The position numbers were made by a program, and so were the translations under genes. A stretch of DNA of 64,000 nt from an uncultured Loktanella sp. (GTDB lineage: Bacteria; Pseudomonadota; Alphaproteobacteria; Rhodobacterales; Rhodobacteraceae): contig CAKZNT010000092.1 of assembly GCA_937132065.1 (NCBI GenBank), positions 1 through 64,000 of the forward strand, in the 5' to 3' direction. Below are positions 33,934 through 44,396 of this stretch, in pieces; the first letter of the stretch is position 1, and every line of letters starts with the position of its first letter. The notes under the pieces are model-generated. The model was not told the origin of the DNA. It worked only from the letters and a program-made list of their open reading frames with translations, and did no database searches.

Positions 33934-33955
33934 ACCCAATCGTAAAGGATTGGGT
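33934..33955 (+). terminator. Stem-loop at the end of the ABC operon
   Basis: ACCCAATC and GATTGGGT pair perfectly around a six-base loop, 13 bases after the last stop codon. No T run follows, so it is a weak intrinsic terminator at best and may instead block exonucleases. Confidence 0.5.
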
Positions 33956-34001
33956 CCACCATCGCTCGGGCTATAGATTTTAATTTAACCGGAGCACTCA
34001 A

Positions 34002-34286
34002 ATGGACATCCCGCTTCACCAAATGCGCACCGCGCCTGCCCTGCCTGTTGTGAACAACATGCAAGGCGCGGTCACCGCAGTTAAACAACAGAATTCTCAA
34101 ATTCACGCCGCCGCAACGATTCCGGCACAGGGTGGCGGCGTTGGGCCCGTCAATGAGGCGCGTATATCTGGCCAAAACCCTGTTTTACCTGACGCGAGCG
34201 AGGCAGAGCGCCTGCTCAAACCCTACGGTTTGACGATGCTGCCGCGCAACGAAACCAGCGATAAACTCGCCCATCACACGGGTTGA
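34002..34286 (+). CDS. Unknown 94-residue protein
   Basis: I do not recognise this protein. It is polar, rich in proline, glutamine and alanine, and lacks a signal peptide, membrane segment or cysteines. The region GLTMLPRNETSDKLAHHTG ends it. It starts at ATG 34002 with ACCGGAGCACTC upstream. It sits alone between the transporter operon and accB. It could be a real small gene or a chance ORF. Confidence 0.4.
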   Translation: MDIPLHQMRTAPALPVVNNMQGAVTAVKQQNSQIHAAATIPAQGGGVGPVNEARISGQNPVLPDASEAERLLKPYGLTMLPRNETSDKLAHHTG

Positions 34287-34425
34287 CGCCGCCGCCTAGC
34301 TGACTTGAGGTCACTTTCCTCGTTCTCGCGACTTCCCACCCGCGTGCACGTAGCCTATAACTCTTTCAATACCTGCGGCATTTTGATGCCACGGAACACA
34401 GATTGGGCAATGGGCCGAGGAAAAT

Positions 34426-34920
34426 ATGACTAAAAAGACCTCCCACGAAAGCGACGTAAGCTTCATTCAGGCGCTCGCAGAACTGCTGCGCGAAAATGAC
34501 CTCACAGAACTACAAGTGAAACGGCACTATGGCGAAGACGATAGCCTGAACGTGCGGGTGAGCCGTCAGACGCAAGTTGTGATGCAGGCCACTGCCGCCG
34601 CGCCAGCCGCCGCTGCTGCCCCCGCACCTGCACCCGCTGCTGCCGCCGCGCCAGCCGCAACGCCCGACGCAGACCCCGCCGCGCATCCGGGCGCTGTGAC
34701 CTCACCAATGGTTGGCACAGTCTATATGGCAGGCGAACCGGGTGCTGCCCCCTTCATCGCAGTCGGCGCCTCCGTAAAAGAGGGCGACACGCTCTTGATC
34801 ATCGAAGCGATGAAAACGATGAACCACATCCCCGCGCCACGTGCAGGGACGGTAAAACGCATTCTGGTCGAAGACGGCGGGCCGGTTGAATTCGGCGCCC
34901 CTCTTGTGATCCTCGAATAA
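34426..34920 (+). CDS. accB: Biotin carboxyl carrier protein of acetyl-CoA carboxylase
   Basis: AccB (164 residues) carries biotin for the first step of fatty-acid synthesis. An N-terminal domain (residues 1-50) is joined by an alanine/proline-rich flexible linker (residues 55-90) to the biotinyl domain (residues 92-164), where Lys130 in EAMKTMNHI is the biotin site. It precedes accC by 12 bases, the usual order. Length is typical. Confidence 0.96.
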   Translation: MTKKTSHESDVSFIQALAELLRENDLTELQVKRHYGEDDSLNVRVSRQTQVVMQATAAAPAAAAAPAPAPAAAAAPAATPDADPAAHPGAVTSPMVGTVYMAGEPGAAPFIAVGASVKEGDTLLIIEAMKTMNHIPAPRAGTVKRILVEDGGPVEFGAPLVILE

Positions 34921-34932
34921 GGGCGCTGGTTC

Positions 34933-36279
34933 ATGTTCGATAAAATCCTCATTGCGAACCGTGGCGAAATTGCGCTGCGGGTCGTGCGCGCATGCCGTGA
35001 AATGGGCGTCAAATCCGTGGCTGTTCACTCCACAGCCGACAGTGACGCGATGCATGTGCGCATGGCTGACGAGGCGATCTGCATTGGGCCGCCCTCCTCC
35101 ACACAGTCCTACCTGAGCTTTCCCGCACTGATCTCGGCGTGCGAAATTACGGGCGCGCAGGCGATCCATCCGGGCTACGGTTTCCTGTCGGAGAACGCGG
35201 CATTCGTGCAGGCCTGCGAAGACCATGACATCACTTTTATCGGTCCAACAGCCGAGCACATTCGGATCATGGGCGATAAAATTAGCGCTAAAGACACCAT
35301 GAAAGAACTCGGCGTGCCATGCGTGCCGGGATCGGACGGCGGCGTGCCCACCCTTGAGGACGCGTTGAAAGTCGGCGAAGACATCGGATATCCGGTCATC
35401 ATCAAGGCGACAGCAGGCGGCGGCGGTAAGGGCATGAAAGTGGCCCAAAACGCTGGCGAAATGGAACGTGCGTTTCAATCTGCACGCGCCGAGGGCAAGT
35501 CGAACTTCGGCAATGACGAAGTTTACATCGAGAAATACCTGACCACGCCCCGCCACATCGAAATTCAGGTTTTCGGTGACGGTAAAGGCAATGCGGTGCA
35601 CCTCGGGGAGCGTGATTGCTCGTTGCAACGGCGTCACCAAAAGGTCTTTGAAGAGGCGCCCGGCCCATCGATCACACCCGAACTGCGCGCACGGATCGGC
35701 AAGGTATGTGCGGACGCGGTTGCGCGCATTAACTACATCGGCGCGGGCACGATCGAGTTCCTGTTCGAGAACGACGAGTTCTACTTTATCGAGATGAACA
35801 CACGCTTGCAGGTCGAGCATCCCGTCACCGAAGGTATCTTCGGCGTCGATCTGGTGCGCGAACAGTTGCAGGTCGCGGCAGGCATGCCGATGTCGTTCAC
35901 CCAAGACGATCTGAAGATCAATGGCCATGCCATTGAAGTGCGGATCAACGCGGAACGGCTACCGAACTTTGCGCCCTGCCCCGGTCAAATCACGCAATAT
36001 CACGCGCCCGGCGGCCTTGGTGTGCGCATGGATTCGGCGCTGTATGACGGCTACCGCATTCCACCTTACTACGACAGTTTGATCGGCAAACTCATCGTGC
36101 ACGGGCGCGACCGACCAGAGGCGCTCGCGCGACTTGGCCGTGCCTTGGGCGAGCTGATCGTGGACGGGGTCGACACAACCATCCCGCTTTTCCACGCGCT
36201 TCTCGCTGAGGAAGACGTGCAAACGGGCAACTATAACATCCATTGGCTCGAACATTGGCTCGAGCAAAACCTCGCATAA
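34933..36279 (+). CDS. accC: Biotin carboxylase subunit of acetyl-CoA carboxylase
   Basis: AccC (448 residues) uses ATP and bicarbonate to carboxylate biotin on AccB. The ATP-grasp fold is complete: [19 protein letters not shown] at the start, the glycine-rich loop [11 protein letters not shown] near residue 165, and [14 protein letters not shown] near residue 290. It is cotranscribed with accB upstream and aat three bases downstream. Confidence 0.97.
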   Translation: MFDKILIANRGEIALRVVRACREMGVKSVAVHSTADSDAMHVRMADEAICIGPPSSTQSYLSFPALISACEITGAQAIHPGYGFLSENAAFVQACEDHDITFIGPTAEHIRIMGDKISAKDTMKELGVPCVPGSDGGVPTLEDALKVGEDIGYPVIIKATAGGGGKGMKVAQNAGEMERAFQSARAEGKSNFGNDEVYIEKYLTTPRHIEIQVFGDGKGNAVHLGERDCSLQRRHQKVFEEAPGPSITPELRARIGKVCADAVARINYIGAGTIEFLFENDEFYFIEMNTRLQVEHPVTEGIFGVDLVREQLQVAAGMPMSFTQDDLKINGHAIEVRINAERLPNFAPCPGQITQYHAPGGLGVRMDSALYDGYRIPPYYDSLIGKLIVHGRDRPEALARLGRALGELIVDGVDTTIPLFHALLAEEDVQTGNYNIHWLEHWLEQNLA

Positions 36280-36282
36280 ACC

Positions 36283-36933
36283 ATGCGTGATGACGCCCCG
36301 GACCTCACGCCTGACCTATTGATTCAGGCCTATCGCTGGGGCGTTTTCCCAATGTCCGAAAGCCGCGACGACCCCGAGATTTTCTGGGTCGATCCGCGGC
36401 AACGGGGCATCCTCCCGCTCGAAAGTTTACGTATTTCACGTAGCCTCGCGCGGACCATGCGCCGCGGCCATTTTCGCGTAACTTTTAACCAGGATTTCCA
36501 AGCCGTCGTGCAAGGGTGTGCCGATCGCAGCGAAACATGGATAAACGATACAATCTTCGCGCTTTACCTCGCGCTATTCGAACGCGGCGAGGCGCAATCC
36601 GTCGAAGTGTGGCACGACAATACCCTCGTCGGCGGGGCTTATGGGGTCACGGTTGGCGGGGCGTTCTTTGGCGAAAGCATGTTCAGCACCGCCACTGACG
36701 CGTCAAAGGTCGCGCTGACATATCTCGTGGACCATCTTAATCAATGCGGTTTCTCCCTGCTTGATACGCAGTTCATTACCGACCACTTGGCCAGCCTCGG
36801 CGCGATTGAAATCAGCCGGGACGCCTATCACGCACGGTTAGAAACGGCGCTAGCACTGACACCAAATTTCAGAAATCTAACAGAAATACCAACAGCTTAT
36901 GATGTTTTACAGCGCAACGCCCAAACGTCATAG
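36283..36933 (+). CDS. aat: Leucyl/phenylalanyl-tRNA--protein transferase
   Basis: Aat (216 residues) adds Leu or Phe from tRNA to proteins with basic N-termini, marking them for ClpAP under the N-end rule. Family marks are LLIQAYRWGVFPMSE at the start, PRQRGILPLE near residue 42, and GESMFSTATDASKVAL near residue 128, with LLDTQFITDHLASLGA near residue 162. It follows accC by three bases. Its 3' end overlaps 37 bases with the convergent DUF2155 gene, so transcription may collide there. Confidence 0.94.
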   Translation: MRDDAPDLTPDLLIQAYRWGVFPMSESRDDPEIFWVDPRQRGILPLESLRISRSLARTMRRGHFRVTFNQDFQAVVQGCADRSETWINDTIFALYLALFERGEAQSVEVWHDNTLVGGAYGVTVGGAFFGESMFSTATDASKVALTYLVDHLNQCGFSLLDTQFITDHLASLGAIEISRDAYHARLETALALTPNFRNLTEIPTAYDVLQRNAQTS

Positions 36934-37268
36934 CGCGGGTGATCCATGGCGTTAAGCGCTGGCGCAGACGCAATCAGCCATCCTGCAAAAACAGGGGCCG
37001 CCTCGTTGCGGTAGATCACGGTGACCTTCGCAAACGCATCGCCACTTGGGTTGGACGCAGGAAAACGGCATTCGTTCAGCGTCACATTCAAATGGCCAAG
37101 CGCGCCCGTCTCGCCCGACGCCAGCGTCAAATCCGTAACAGCACCAGTCACCTTATCCAAAACGCGCAAGACGCCACCCGTGGCCTCGCCCGCTTGTTGG
37201 GCAAGTGAAGGCGTTGCCAAGGCAAACACGGTCACAATGCTTAACAACTTGAAAGGTGTCATTAACAT
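36897..37268 (-). CDS. Exported DUF2155-family protein
   Basis: This 123-residue protein has a signal peptide (FKLLSIVTVFALATPSLAQ) and a DUF2155 domain (GVLRVLDKVTGAVTDLTLASG, then FAGWLIASAPALNAMDHPRYDVW). The family is found in Alphaproteobacteria, usually near the NDUFA12-like gene, as here; function is unknown. I use ATG 37268, eleven bases beyond the preceding stop; ATG 37262 is also possible. It overlaps the convergent aat end. Confidence 0.88.
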   Translation of the reverse strand: MLMTPFKLLSIVTVFALATPSLAQQAGEATGGVLRVLDKVTGAVTDLTLASGETGALGHLNVTLNECRFPASNPSGDAFAKVTVIYRNEAAPVFAGWLIASAPALNAMDHPRYDVWALRCKTS

Positions 37269-37279
37269 ATGCAGCGCCC

Positions 37280-37663
37280 CTATTCTGGGGACCATGCCTC
37301 GTAATCGCTGCGGTCAGCGGGTGTTGCACGGCGCAATGAACCAGCAGGCGCATAGGCAGCCATCGTGCCTGTCATATTCTCGATATGTGGTTTTTCCCAT
37401 GTTTTATGGGTCAGCGGCTTGTCCTTTGGGGTCTCGTCCCATGTGTGATGCAGCCAGCCGTGCCAGTCGGGGTCAATGCGGCTCGCCTCAATATCACCGT
37501 TGTAGATCACCCAGCGGCGGGATTTATCGGCAGTTGTATAAAACACATTGCCCTGTGCATCTTCACCAACCTTAACGCCCTTGCGCCACGTCCACAGCTG
37601 CGTGCCATACGTCTGACCACTCCACCACGTGAAAATGCGCTTAATTCCATTCCAAAGGCCCAT
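37280..37663 (-). CDS. NDUFA12-like NADH:ubiquinone oxidoreductase accessory subunit
   Basis: This 127-residue protein matches NDUFA12/B17.2, an accessory subunit of complex I kept in Alphaproteobacteria and mitochondria: [20 protein letters not shown], then [20 protein letters not shown] and [13 protein letters not shown] 37663 has a GGAGAG ribosome site; the longer frame reaches back without family match. It is unlinked to the nuo cluster, as usual. Confidence 0.93.
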   Translation of the reverse strand: MGLWNGIKRIFTWWSGQTYGTQLWTWRKGVKVGEDAQGNVFYTTADKSRRWVIYNGDIEASRIDPDWHGWLHHTWDETPKDKPLTHKTWEKPHIENMTGTMAAYAPAGSLRRATPADRSDYEAWSPE

Positions 37664-37724
37664 CGGACTCTCCTTACCGCTGTTAGTCACCTCTTGCCCG
37701 AAATCGGGGTAAAGGTCCAGTCCG

Positions 37725-38096
37725 CTAAGTGTTTGGCACAAGCGCGGTCAGTTCAATTTCAATCTTATACTTCGGGTCGATCAAATCACACGAAATCATC
37801 GTGGCCGCCGGTGGGTTTTCGCCGAATGTTGCGGACAATACGGGCCAGCAAGCCTCAAAATCGGCAGCGTCAGGCAGCATATAGGTCACGCGCACCGCAT
37901 CGGCAAAGCTTGCACCCGCCTCTGCCAGCGCCGCCGCGATGATACCAAGCGCCGACTTGCACTGGTCGACAACATCCGCGGACCCATCTGCGCCAACTGT
38001 GCCCGCGACATGCACGAACCCGCCCGCGACGACCGCGCGGCAATAGCCAATCTTTGGCTCGAACGCGCCGCCCGAATGAATACGCTTGATCGCCAT
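37725..38096 (-). CDS. RidA-family protein
   Basis: This 123-residue protein belongs to the YjgF/YER057c/UK114 family that hydrolyses reactive enamines and imines or related compounds. Marks are the glycine-rich [15 protein letters not shown] near residue 20 and [20 protein letters not shown] near residue 72; the usual arginine of the catalytic type is not clear, so it may be a non-canonical RidA subgroup. Its ATG shares a base with the clpX stop (TAATG), so it is translated with clpX. Confidence 0.88.
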   Translation of the reverse strand: MAIKRIHSGGAFEPKIGYCRAVVAGGFVHVAGTVGADGSADVVDQCKSALGIIAAALAEAGASFADAVRVTYMLPDAADFEACWPVLSATFGENPPAATMISCDLIDPKYKIEIELTALVPNT

Positions 38097-39376
38097 TAAC
38101 TTGCCGTCGCTGGCGCTTTTTCTTTCTTGGATTTCTTCTTGCTTTCGTCGTGGATCATCAATGGTTGCGCATCGCTATTGACCGCCTCCTCATTCACCAC
38201 AACTTCCGTGACAGTTTCCTGACCGGGCAAGTCGAACATCGTATCAAGCAAGATATCTTCCATAATAGAGCGCAGACCGCGCGCGCCAGTTTTGCGTTCA
38301 ATCGCACGTTTGGCAATTGCGCGCAGGGCGTCTTCGGTGAACGTCAGCTTGGTTTCTTCCAACTCGAACAGGCGCTGATACTGCTTGACCAGCGCGTTTT
38401 TCGGCTCCGAAAGGATTGTGACAAGCGCATCCTCATCCAGATCCGTGAGTGTCGCAAGCACAGGCAAGCGGCCCACAAATTCAGGGATAAGTCCATATTT
38501 CAACAGATCTTCCGGCTCCAGTTCGGTAAAGATTTCACCGATGCCGCGGTCGTCATTGTTGCGCACATCCGCGCCAAAGCCCATGCCAGTGCCCTTGTTG
38601 CGTTGGCCGATGATCTTATCAAGACCCGCAAATGCACCGCCACAGATGAACAGAATATTGGTCGTGTCCACTTGCAGGAATTCCTGCTGGGGATGCTTGC
38701 GACCACCTTGCGGCGGAACGGATGCAACCGTGCCTTCCATGATTTTCAAAAGCGCCTGCTGCACGCCCTCGCCCGACACGTCGCGCGTGATAGACGGGTT
38801 GTCAGATTTGCGCGTGATTTTATCAACTTCGTCGATGTAAACGATGCCGCGCTGCGCCTTCTCAACATTGTATTCAGCGGCTTGCAGCAATTTGAGGATG
38901 ATGTTCTCGACATCTTCACCCACATAACCCGCCTCGGTCAGGGTCGTTGCATCCGCCATCGTGAACGGCACATCCAGCACACGCGCCAGCGTCTGCGCCA
39001 GCAATGTCTTACCACAGCCCGTTGGACCGATCAGCATGATGTTGGATTTGGCCAGTTCGATATCGGATTTATCGGCATGGTTCAGGCGCTTGTAGTGATT
39101 GTGAACAGCCACCGACAGCACCCGCTTGGCATGCACCTGACCGATCACATAATCATCAAGAATATCGCGGATTTCGGTCGGCGTCGGCACGCCCTCACCC
39201 GCCTTCAGGCTCGCGGATTTTGTCTCTTCGCGGATGATATCCATGCAAAGTTCAACACATTCGTCACAAATAAACACAGTTGGGCCGGCAATCAGCTTGC
39301 GCACTTCATGCTGACTTTTGCCGCAAAAACTACAGTAAAGTGTGTTTTTGCTGTCGTTGCCGGTAGTTGTCGCCAT
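38096..39376 (-). CDS. clpX: ATP-dependent Clp protease ATP-binding subunit ClpX
   Basis: ClpX (426 residues) unfolds proteins for ClpP. The zinc-binding domain has the four cysteines in CSFCGKS and ICDECVELC. The AAA+ part has Walker A GPTGCGKT near residue 120, Walker B YIDEVDKI near residue 183, and the sensor region [20 protein letters not shown]. It is preceded by clpP in the same direction and coupled to ridA downstream. Confidence 0.97.
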   Translation of the reverse strand: MATTTGNDSKNTLYCSFCGKSQHEVRKLIAGPTVFICDECVELCMDIIREETKSASLKAGEGVPTPTEIRDILDDYVIGQVHAKRVLSVAVHNHYKRLNHADKSDIELAKSNIMLIGPTGCGKTLLAQTLARVLDVPFTMADATTLTEAGYVGEDVENIILKLLQAAEYNVEKAQRGIVYIDEVDKITRKSDNPSITRDVSGEGVQQALLKIMEGTVASVPPQGGRKHPQQEFLQVDTTNILFICGGAFAGLDKIIGQRNKGTGMGFGADVRNNDDRGIGEIFTELEPEDLLKYGLIPEFVGRLPVLATLTDLDEDALVTILSEPKNALVKQYQRLFELEETKLTFTEDALRAIAKRAIERKTGARGLRSIMEDILLDTMFDLPGQETVTEVVVNEEAVNSDAQPLMIHDESKKKSKKEKAPATAS

Positions 39377-39420
39377 GTTTCAAACCCTTTGGCACTAGGC
39401 CGTATGTAAATGTGTTCGGA

Positions 39421-39446
39421 CTGTCCGCGGCGCTAACCTAGGACAG
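39421..39446 (-). terminator. Possible stem-loop between clpP and clpX
   Basis: CTGTCC at 39421-39426 pairs with GGACAG at 39441-39446, with partly matched flanks. It lies in the 132-base gap between clpP and clpX and could lower read-through. No T run is present, so the call is weak. Confidence 0.3.
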
Positions 39447-39508
39447 CCCGCAAGGAGCCACAATGTCAAAATGACCCATCGCACGGTCACGTTAACAAGG
39501 TGTTTACC

Positions 39509-40153
39509 TTAGTCTTCCAATTTCTCGCGGCTTGCCACGATTTCGTCGATGTGGCCCCACTCTTTGGCCTCTTCTGCCGTCATCCATGTGTCGCGATCCA
39601 ACGCCTTCTCGACGTTCTTGCGCGACTGGCCAGTGTGGTGCTGGTATAGCTTGTAAAGCTGCTCGCGCGTGCGCTCGATATGGTTGGCGCGGATCAGGAT
39701 ATCGGATGCCATGCCCTGCGCGCCACCAGACGGCTGGTGCACCATCACTTCAGAGTTCGGCAGCGAGAACCGCATGCCCTTTTCGCCGCCAACCGCAATG
39801 ACCGACCCCATCGAGGCCGCCATACCGCAGATCAGCGTCGACACCTTCGGGCGGATATACTGCATCGTATCGTAGATGCTCATGCCGGAATGCACCGCGC
39901 CACCAGGGCTGTTGATATACATGCTGATCTCTTTCTTGGGGTTTTCGGCCTCAAGGTGCAGCAACTGGGCTACGATCAACTGGCTCATGCCGTCATGGAT
40001 CGGGCCATTCACAAAAACGATCCGCTCCTTGAGCAAACGCGAGAAAATGTCATAGGCACGTTCGCCACGGGCTGTCTGCTCAACAACCATTGGGACAAGG
40101 TTCATGTAGGTTTCGACGGGATCTTGCATTTTGTCTGCCTCACTGTTGGACAT
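39509..40153 (-). CDS. clpP: ATP-dependent Clp protease proteolytic subunit ClpP
   Basis: ClpP (214 residues) forms the proteolytic tetradecamer used by ClpX. Catalytic Ser114 (GMAASMG), His139 (MVHQPSGG) and an aspartate near residue 188 (LDRDTWM) are present, and YINSPGG near residue 80 forms the oxyanion loop region. It precedes clpX, the usual arrangement. Confidence 0.96.
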   Translation of the reverse strand: MSNSEADKMQDPVETYMNLVPMVVEQTARGERAYDIFSRLLKERIVFVNGPIHDGMSQLIVAQLLHLEAENPKKEISMYINSPGGAVHSGMSIYDTMQYIRPKVSTLICGMAASMGSVIAVGGEKGMRFSLPNSEVMVHQPSGGAQGMASDILIRANHIERTREQLYKLYQHHTGQSRKNVEKALDRDTWMTAEEAKEWGHIDEIVASREKLED

Positions 40154-40243
40154 CTACGTCCTATACGGAAATTCCTGACAGAGTCTTAGTGGTCCAAGTC
40201 AGGGGCTTCAAGGTCGCAAAGGGCACTAAGGTGTTTTCCATTC

Positions 40244-41482
40244 TCACCCCGCGCCGATTTGCGCAGCCCCTTTGGGCGCATCAGGCAAGCGCGAAACAAG
40301 CAAAAGCGCCAAAACCTTTAGCACACAAGGGAACACCGCATATAGCAGGTTAAGCGCTTCAAGCGCAGGCGCATCATTCACGCCCGCAGGTTCGAACCCC
40401 GCCACTTGTAGCAAGGGCAACACGATCGCCGCCGAAACGGCCAGCGAAATCTTGGCCGCAAACGACCACACGCCAAACGCAATTCCCGTCGAAACCCCCT
40501 CGCGCATCAGCGCAGTCGCAAACAATGCAGGCAAAATCACCATATCCGCGCCCAGCGCCGCGCCCGACACCGCAGAAATCAGGCCAAACCGCCACGCCGC
40601 CCCCACAGGCAGGGCATACGCCCCGATGAACGCCATAATCGACAGGGACATCGCCACGACAAGCACCCGCCTTGCGCCAAACCGCGCAGCAAGGCGCGAC
40701 CACATCCGCGCGGTGATCCCCGCCGTGAGGAAAAACAGCACAAGAAACAGGCCCGCGAAATCAGGCAACTGCAACCGATCCTCGACAAAGAACAGGAATA
40801 GCGTCGATGTAACCGCAACAGGCATGGCATTCAGCAAGGCAATCAACAGCAACTGCACGATCTCGGGGCGCAAAAGCTGGCGCAATGGCTGGCTATCTTG
40901 CACTTGCGCGACCACTGGCGTCCAGAATGCGCGGCTGCCCCACCAGATCAAAATTGACGCGACGACCAACATCAAACCAAACAGGGCATAGCCCTGCAAG
41001 GGGCCAAACATCGCGCCCAAGACACCCGGAGCAATCGCCGCAATCACAATCCCGACCAATGCCCCCGTCTCGCGCAGCCCCGCAAACGCCAGATGGGCAG
41101 TCGTGTCATCGCTACCGACAACAGCCGCCCCTTGGCCATAAAACAGGATCGTGCCTAGGCTATAGGCGGTGAAAACAAGCACCAATCCGATGACCAATCC
41201 CAAGGCCGTCGGCTGCAACACAAACGCAATCAGAAACCCGAGGCCCATCCCCGCAAACGCAATCAGCGCAAAGAACCTGCGCTTTTGAGGGAAACGGTCA
41301 ATCAAACGACCGAGCAGCGGATCTTGCACAAAGTCGAGCATGCGCAGGCCAAGCAAAATCGCACCAATCGTGCCAAGGCCGATCCCCAATTCGGCAGCAT
41401 AACGTGGCAAATGAATATAAATCGGGACACCAGCCGAAGCCAGAAATGCCGCAATCGCGGGAACGGCCAGCTTGTGACGCAT
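40244..41482 (-). CDS. MFS transporter of the GPH/MelB-like group
   Basis: This 412-residue protein has about 12 membrane helices. The motif LRMLDFVQDPLLGRLIDRFP near residue 50 resembles the signature of the glycoside-pentoside-hexuronide:cation family. ATG 41482 follows GGAGGTATC; the longer open frame upstream is antisense to other DNA. Substrate is unknown. It is divergent from the molybdenum hydroxylase operon, which could suggest a link but no more. Confidence 0.85.
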   Translation of the reverse strand: MRHKLAVPAIAAFLASAGVPIYIHLPRYAAELGIGLGTIGAILLGLRMLDFVQDPLLGRLIDRFPQKRRFFALIAFAGMGLGFLIAFVLQPTALGLVIGLVLVFTAYSLGTILFYGQGAAVVGSDDTTAHLAFAGLRETGALVGIVIAAIAPGVLGAMFGPLQGYALFGLMLVVASILIWWGSRAFWTPVVAQVQDSQPLRQLLRPEIVQLLLIALLNAMPVAVTSTLFLFFVEDRLQLPDFAGLFLVLFFLTAGITARMWSRLAARFGARRVLVVAMSLSIMAFIGAYALPVGAAWRFGLISAVSGAALGADMVILPALFATALMREGVSTGIAFGVWSFAAKISLAVSAAIVLPLLQVAGFEPAGVNDAPALEALNLLYAVFPCVLKVLALLLVSRLPDAPKGAAQIGAG

Positions 41483-41613
41483 GATACCTCCAGTGTTTTG
41501 CCTATTACGGGCAACGCAGCGCTTTGGATCACTCTCATGACTTCCGCCACGGCTTGATTGCGCTGAACGCGCAGCTAGGTCACCATATACCAAACAGCTA
41601 TAAAGGTGCGCGC

Positions 41614-42078
41614 ATGTCCACGACCCTCTCCGTAAACGGTAAATCCCATACAATTGACCTTCCCGATGATGTGCCCCTGCTTTGGGTGCTGCGTGACGCG
41701 GTGGGGCTGACGGGAACCAAGTTCGGCTGCGGCATCGCCGCCTGTGGCGCCTGCACGGTGCATATCGACGGCGAGGCTGTGCGCTCTTGCCAAGTGGCGC
41801 TTGCGGATGTCTGGGGGGACGTGACCACCATCGAAGGGCTGGGAACACCCGACAATCTGGCAATTATCCAGCAGGCTTGGATCGACAACCAAGTGGCGCA
41901 ATGTGGCTACTGCCAGTCAGGGCAGATTATGCAAGCGGCTGATCTCTTGGCCAACAACCCCGCGCCCACGGACCTCGATATTGATGACGCCATGCAAGGG
42001 AACCTGTGCCGTTGTGGGACTTATCCCAAAATTCGGGCCGCTATTCACGCCGCCGCAACCAAAATGCAGGAGGGTTAA
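41614..42078 (+). CDS. [2Fe-2S] subunit of a molybdenum hydroxylase (CoxS/IorA type)
   Basis: This 154-residue protein binds two [2Fe-2S] clusters. The N-terminal plant-type cluster uses cysteines in [13 protein letters not shown]; the C-terminal cluster uses CGYCQSGQ and LCRCGTY. It passes electrons from the molybdenum site of the large subunit, whose gene begins three bases after its stop. No FAD subunit gene is present, as in isoquinoline 1-oxidoreductase-like enzymes. ATG 41614 is the family start. Confidence 0.94.
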   Translation: MSTTLSVNGKSHTIDLPDDVPLLWVLRDAVGLTGTKFGCGIAACGACTVHIDGEAVRSCQVALADVWGDVTTIEGLGTPDNLAIIQQAWIDNQVAQCGYCQSGQIMQAADLLANNPAPTDLDIDDAMQGNLCRCGTYPKIRAAIHAAATKMQEG

Positions 42079-42081
42079 ATC

Positions 42082-44316
42082 ATGGCCAACATTGGTAAAA
42101 TTGCCCGCCGCTCGTTTCTGATCGGCTCTGTCGCAATCGTTGGGGGGGTGGCCTTCGGGGTCTATAAAATTAACGCGGATGCACCCAACCCGCTTCGGCC
42201 GAAAGACGGCGAAGCCACACTAAACCCGTTCATCCTGATCAACGCAGACGGGGTCACGATCATCACACCGCGCGCCGAAATGGGCCAAGGGGTGCACACA
42301 ACTCTCGCCGCACTCGTCGCCGAAGAACTTGACCTCGCATGGGAAGCCGTGCGCGTCATGCACGGCCCCCCCGCGCAGGCCTACTACAACTCCGCCCTCC
42401 TTGGCATGGCCCTGCCCTTCAAGCACTACGCCGACACCGATTTCAAACACGGGTTGCGCCAGTCCATCGGTAAAGCAGGCAAACTGCTGTCCCTGCAAGT
42501 CACAGGCGGTTCAACCTCGATGAAAGACGGCTACGAGCGGATGCGCCACGCAGGGGCGTCTGCCCGTGAAGCGCTGAAACTCGCAGGCGCAGAGCGGCTT
42601 GGCATAGACGCCAACGACGTGACCACCAAAGACGGCTTTGTGCATGGGTTAGACGGCGCGAAATTCTCCTATGTGGAACTGGCCGAAGCCGCCGCAAAGT
42701 TCAAAGCGCCCGATCCGGAGCTGCGGCCCAGCGCCGACTGGAAACTCTTGGGGAAATCGCAGCCACGGGTCGATATGCTTGGCAAATCCACGGGCACTGC
42801 CGCTTATGCGATCGACACCATACTGCCCAACATGAAATTCGCGACCGTGCGGATGAACCCGCGGCGCAGCGGCATGGTCTCCTTTGATGCCACAGCCGCG
42901 CTCGCAATGGACGGGGTCGAACAGGTCGTGGACCTTGGCACAGGGATCGGCGTGATCGCAACAAACACATGGCTGGCCTTCCAAGGGGCACAAGCCGTTG
43001 AAATCGAATGGGAAAGCGCCAGCTACCCCGAGACATCAACCGACCTCATGGGCAAAATCATCGGCTCGCTTGACAGCAAGGCGAACTCGACCGTGCGCGA
43101 TGACGGGGACGTCAGCGCCGACATTGAAGGCACAGAAGTCAAGGCAACCTACACCGTGCCTTGGCTCGCGCACGCCACAATGGAACCGATGAACGCCACC
43201 GCAGTGCTAACAGGCGGGCATCTGACCGTCTGGTCAGGCAACCAAGCCCCCGTGATCACACGCGATAAATGCGCCGAGGCGGTCGGGCTAACGGGCGACG
43301 ATGTGACCGTGCATACGACCCTAATGGGGGGCGGCTTCGGACGGCGCTCCGAAAGCGACTTCTCGGTGCAAGCGGCACGGCTCGCCGCCGCCCTGCCCGA
43401 CACGCCCATCAAGATGACGTGGACGCGCGAAGAGGACATGCAGCAGGACTTCTATCGGCCCGCCGCCACCGCGCGGTTCCGCGGGATCGTGCGTGACGGG
43501 CGCGCGCAACTGCTCGACGGCGCCATCGCCGCACCTTCGGTCTCCCACCAGTCCATGATGCGGATGACAGGCAACGCCGCGCCGGGGCCGGATCGGGCAC
43601 ACGTCGAAGCCGCAGCCGATCAACCCTACGCCATAGAGAACTACAGGATCACAGGGCATCTGACCGACATCGACGTGCCAATCGGGTTCTGGCGATCCGT
43701 TGCCTCCTCCTTCAATGGGTTCTTCTTTGACACATTCATCGACGAAATGGCACACGCCGCGCAAACCGACCCGCTCGAATTCAGGCTCGACCTTGCGCGA
43801 AACGAACATGAACCATCCGCATTAACCATTGAAAAGGTTAAACAAATGTCTGGCTGGACGGGGCAAACACCCGACGGGATCGGACGGGGGATCGGCTTTA
43901 GCCACACCTTCGGCACAGCCGTTGCAGTCGTCGTCGAAGTGCAGGAACAAGACGGTCAGATCCACATCAACAAGGTCTGGATGGCCTGTGACGTGGGCAC
44001 AGCACTCGACCCGGCGATCATCGAGGCACAGATGATCTCGGGGGCGATTTACGGCATGTCAGCGGCGATGATGGGCGAAATCAGCTTCGAGGACGGGCAA
44101 GTGCAGCAAGGGAACTTCCCCGACTATGACGCGATTCGCATGCATACCGTGCCAGCGTTCGAGGTCGCGATCCTGGAAAACGCGCCACACTTGGGCGGCG
44201 TGGGCGAACCGGGCACACCGCCGTCAATGCCCGCCCTCGGGAACGCGCTTTTTGACCTCACGGGGGTGCGGGCGCGCAACCTTCCGTTCATAAAAACTTA
44301 CGACTTGGCGACCTGA
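42082..44316 (+). CDS. Molybdopterin-binding subunit of an IorB-type aldehyde/heterocycle oxidoreductase
   Basis: This 744-residue enzyme has a twin-arginine-type N-terminus (ARRSFLIGSVAIVGGVAFG), so it is probably exported with its cofactor and partner. Family marks are MGQGVHTTLAALVAEEL near residue 70, LMGGGFGRRSE near residue 415, and the catalytic GVGEPGTPP with the glutamate near residue 709. It hydroxylates an aldehyde or N-heterocycle with water as the oxygen source; the substrate is not known. It forms an operon with the iron-sulfur subunit, and a strong stem-loop follows. Confidence 0.92.
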   Translation: MANIGKIARRSFLIGSVAIVGGVAFGVYKINADAPNPLRPKDGEATLNPFILINADGVTIITPRAEMGQGVHTTLAALVAEELDLAWEAVRVMHGPPAQAYYNSALLGMALPFKHYADTDFKHGLRQSIGKAGKLLSLQVTGGSTSMKDGYERMRHAGASAREALKLAGAERLGIDANDVTTKDGFVHGLDGAKFSYVELAEAAAKFKAPDPELRPSADWKLLGKSQPRVDMLGKSTGTAAYAIDTILPNMKFATVRMNPRRSGMVSFDATAALAMDGVEQVVDLGTGIGVIATNTWLAFQGAQAVEIEWESASYPETSTDLMGKIIGSLDSKANSTVRDDGDVSADIEGTEVKATYTVPWLAHATMEPMNATAVLTGGHLTVWSGNQAPVITRDKCAEAVGLTGDDVTVHTTLMGGGFGRRSESDFSVQAARLAAALPDTPIKMTWTREEDMQQDFYRPAATARFRGIVRDGRAQLLDGAIAAPSVSHQSMMRMTGNAAPGPDRAHVEAAADQPYAIENYRITGHLTDIDVPIGFWRSVASSFNGFFFDTFIDEMAHAAQTDPLEFRLDLARNEHEPSALTIEKVKQMSGWTGQTPDGIGRGIGFSHTFGTAVAVVVEVQEQDGQIHINKVWMACDVGTALDPAIIEAQMISGAIYGMSAAMMGEISFEDGQVQQGNFPDYDAIRMHTVPAFEVAILENAPHLGGVGEPGTPPSMPALGNALFDLTGVRARNLPFIKTYDLAT

Positions 44317-44354
44317 AGGGCGAGCCTGCGGGCGCTCTACACGCAATGATTGAG

Positions 44355-44396
44355 AATGCGGCGGAACTTGGGCAAACCTGTCCGTTCCGCCGCATT
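44355..44396 (+). terminator. Strong terminator after the molybdenum hydroxylase operon
   Basis: A perfect 13-base-pair stem (AATGCGGCGGAAC and GTTCCGCCGCATT) closes a 16-base loop, and TTTCGTT follows. It lies 39 bases after the stop codon and separates this operon from the RTX gene. No other gene is seen in the 240 bases up to 44557, which probably hold the RTX promoter. Confidence 0.82.

Noticed and set aside
34702-35928. 408-codon minus-strand frame opposite accB/accC
   Set aside because: Antisense shadow of accC; no ribosome site or domain.
38150-39409. 419-codon plus-strand frame opposite clpX
   Set aside because: Antisense shadow of clpX with histidine-, phenylalanine- and arginine-rich nonsense composition.
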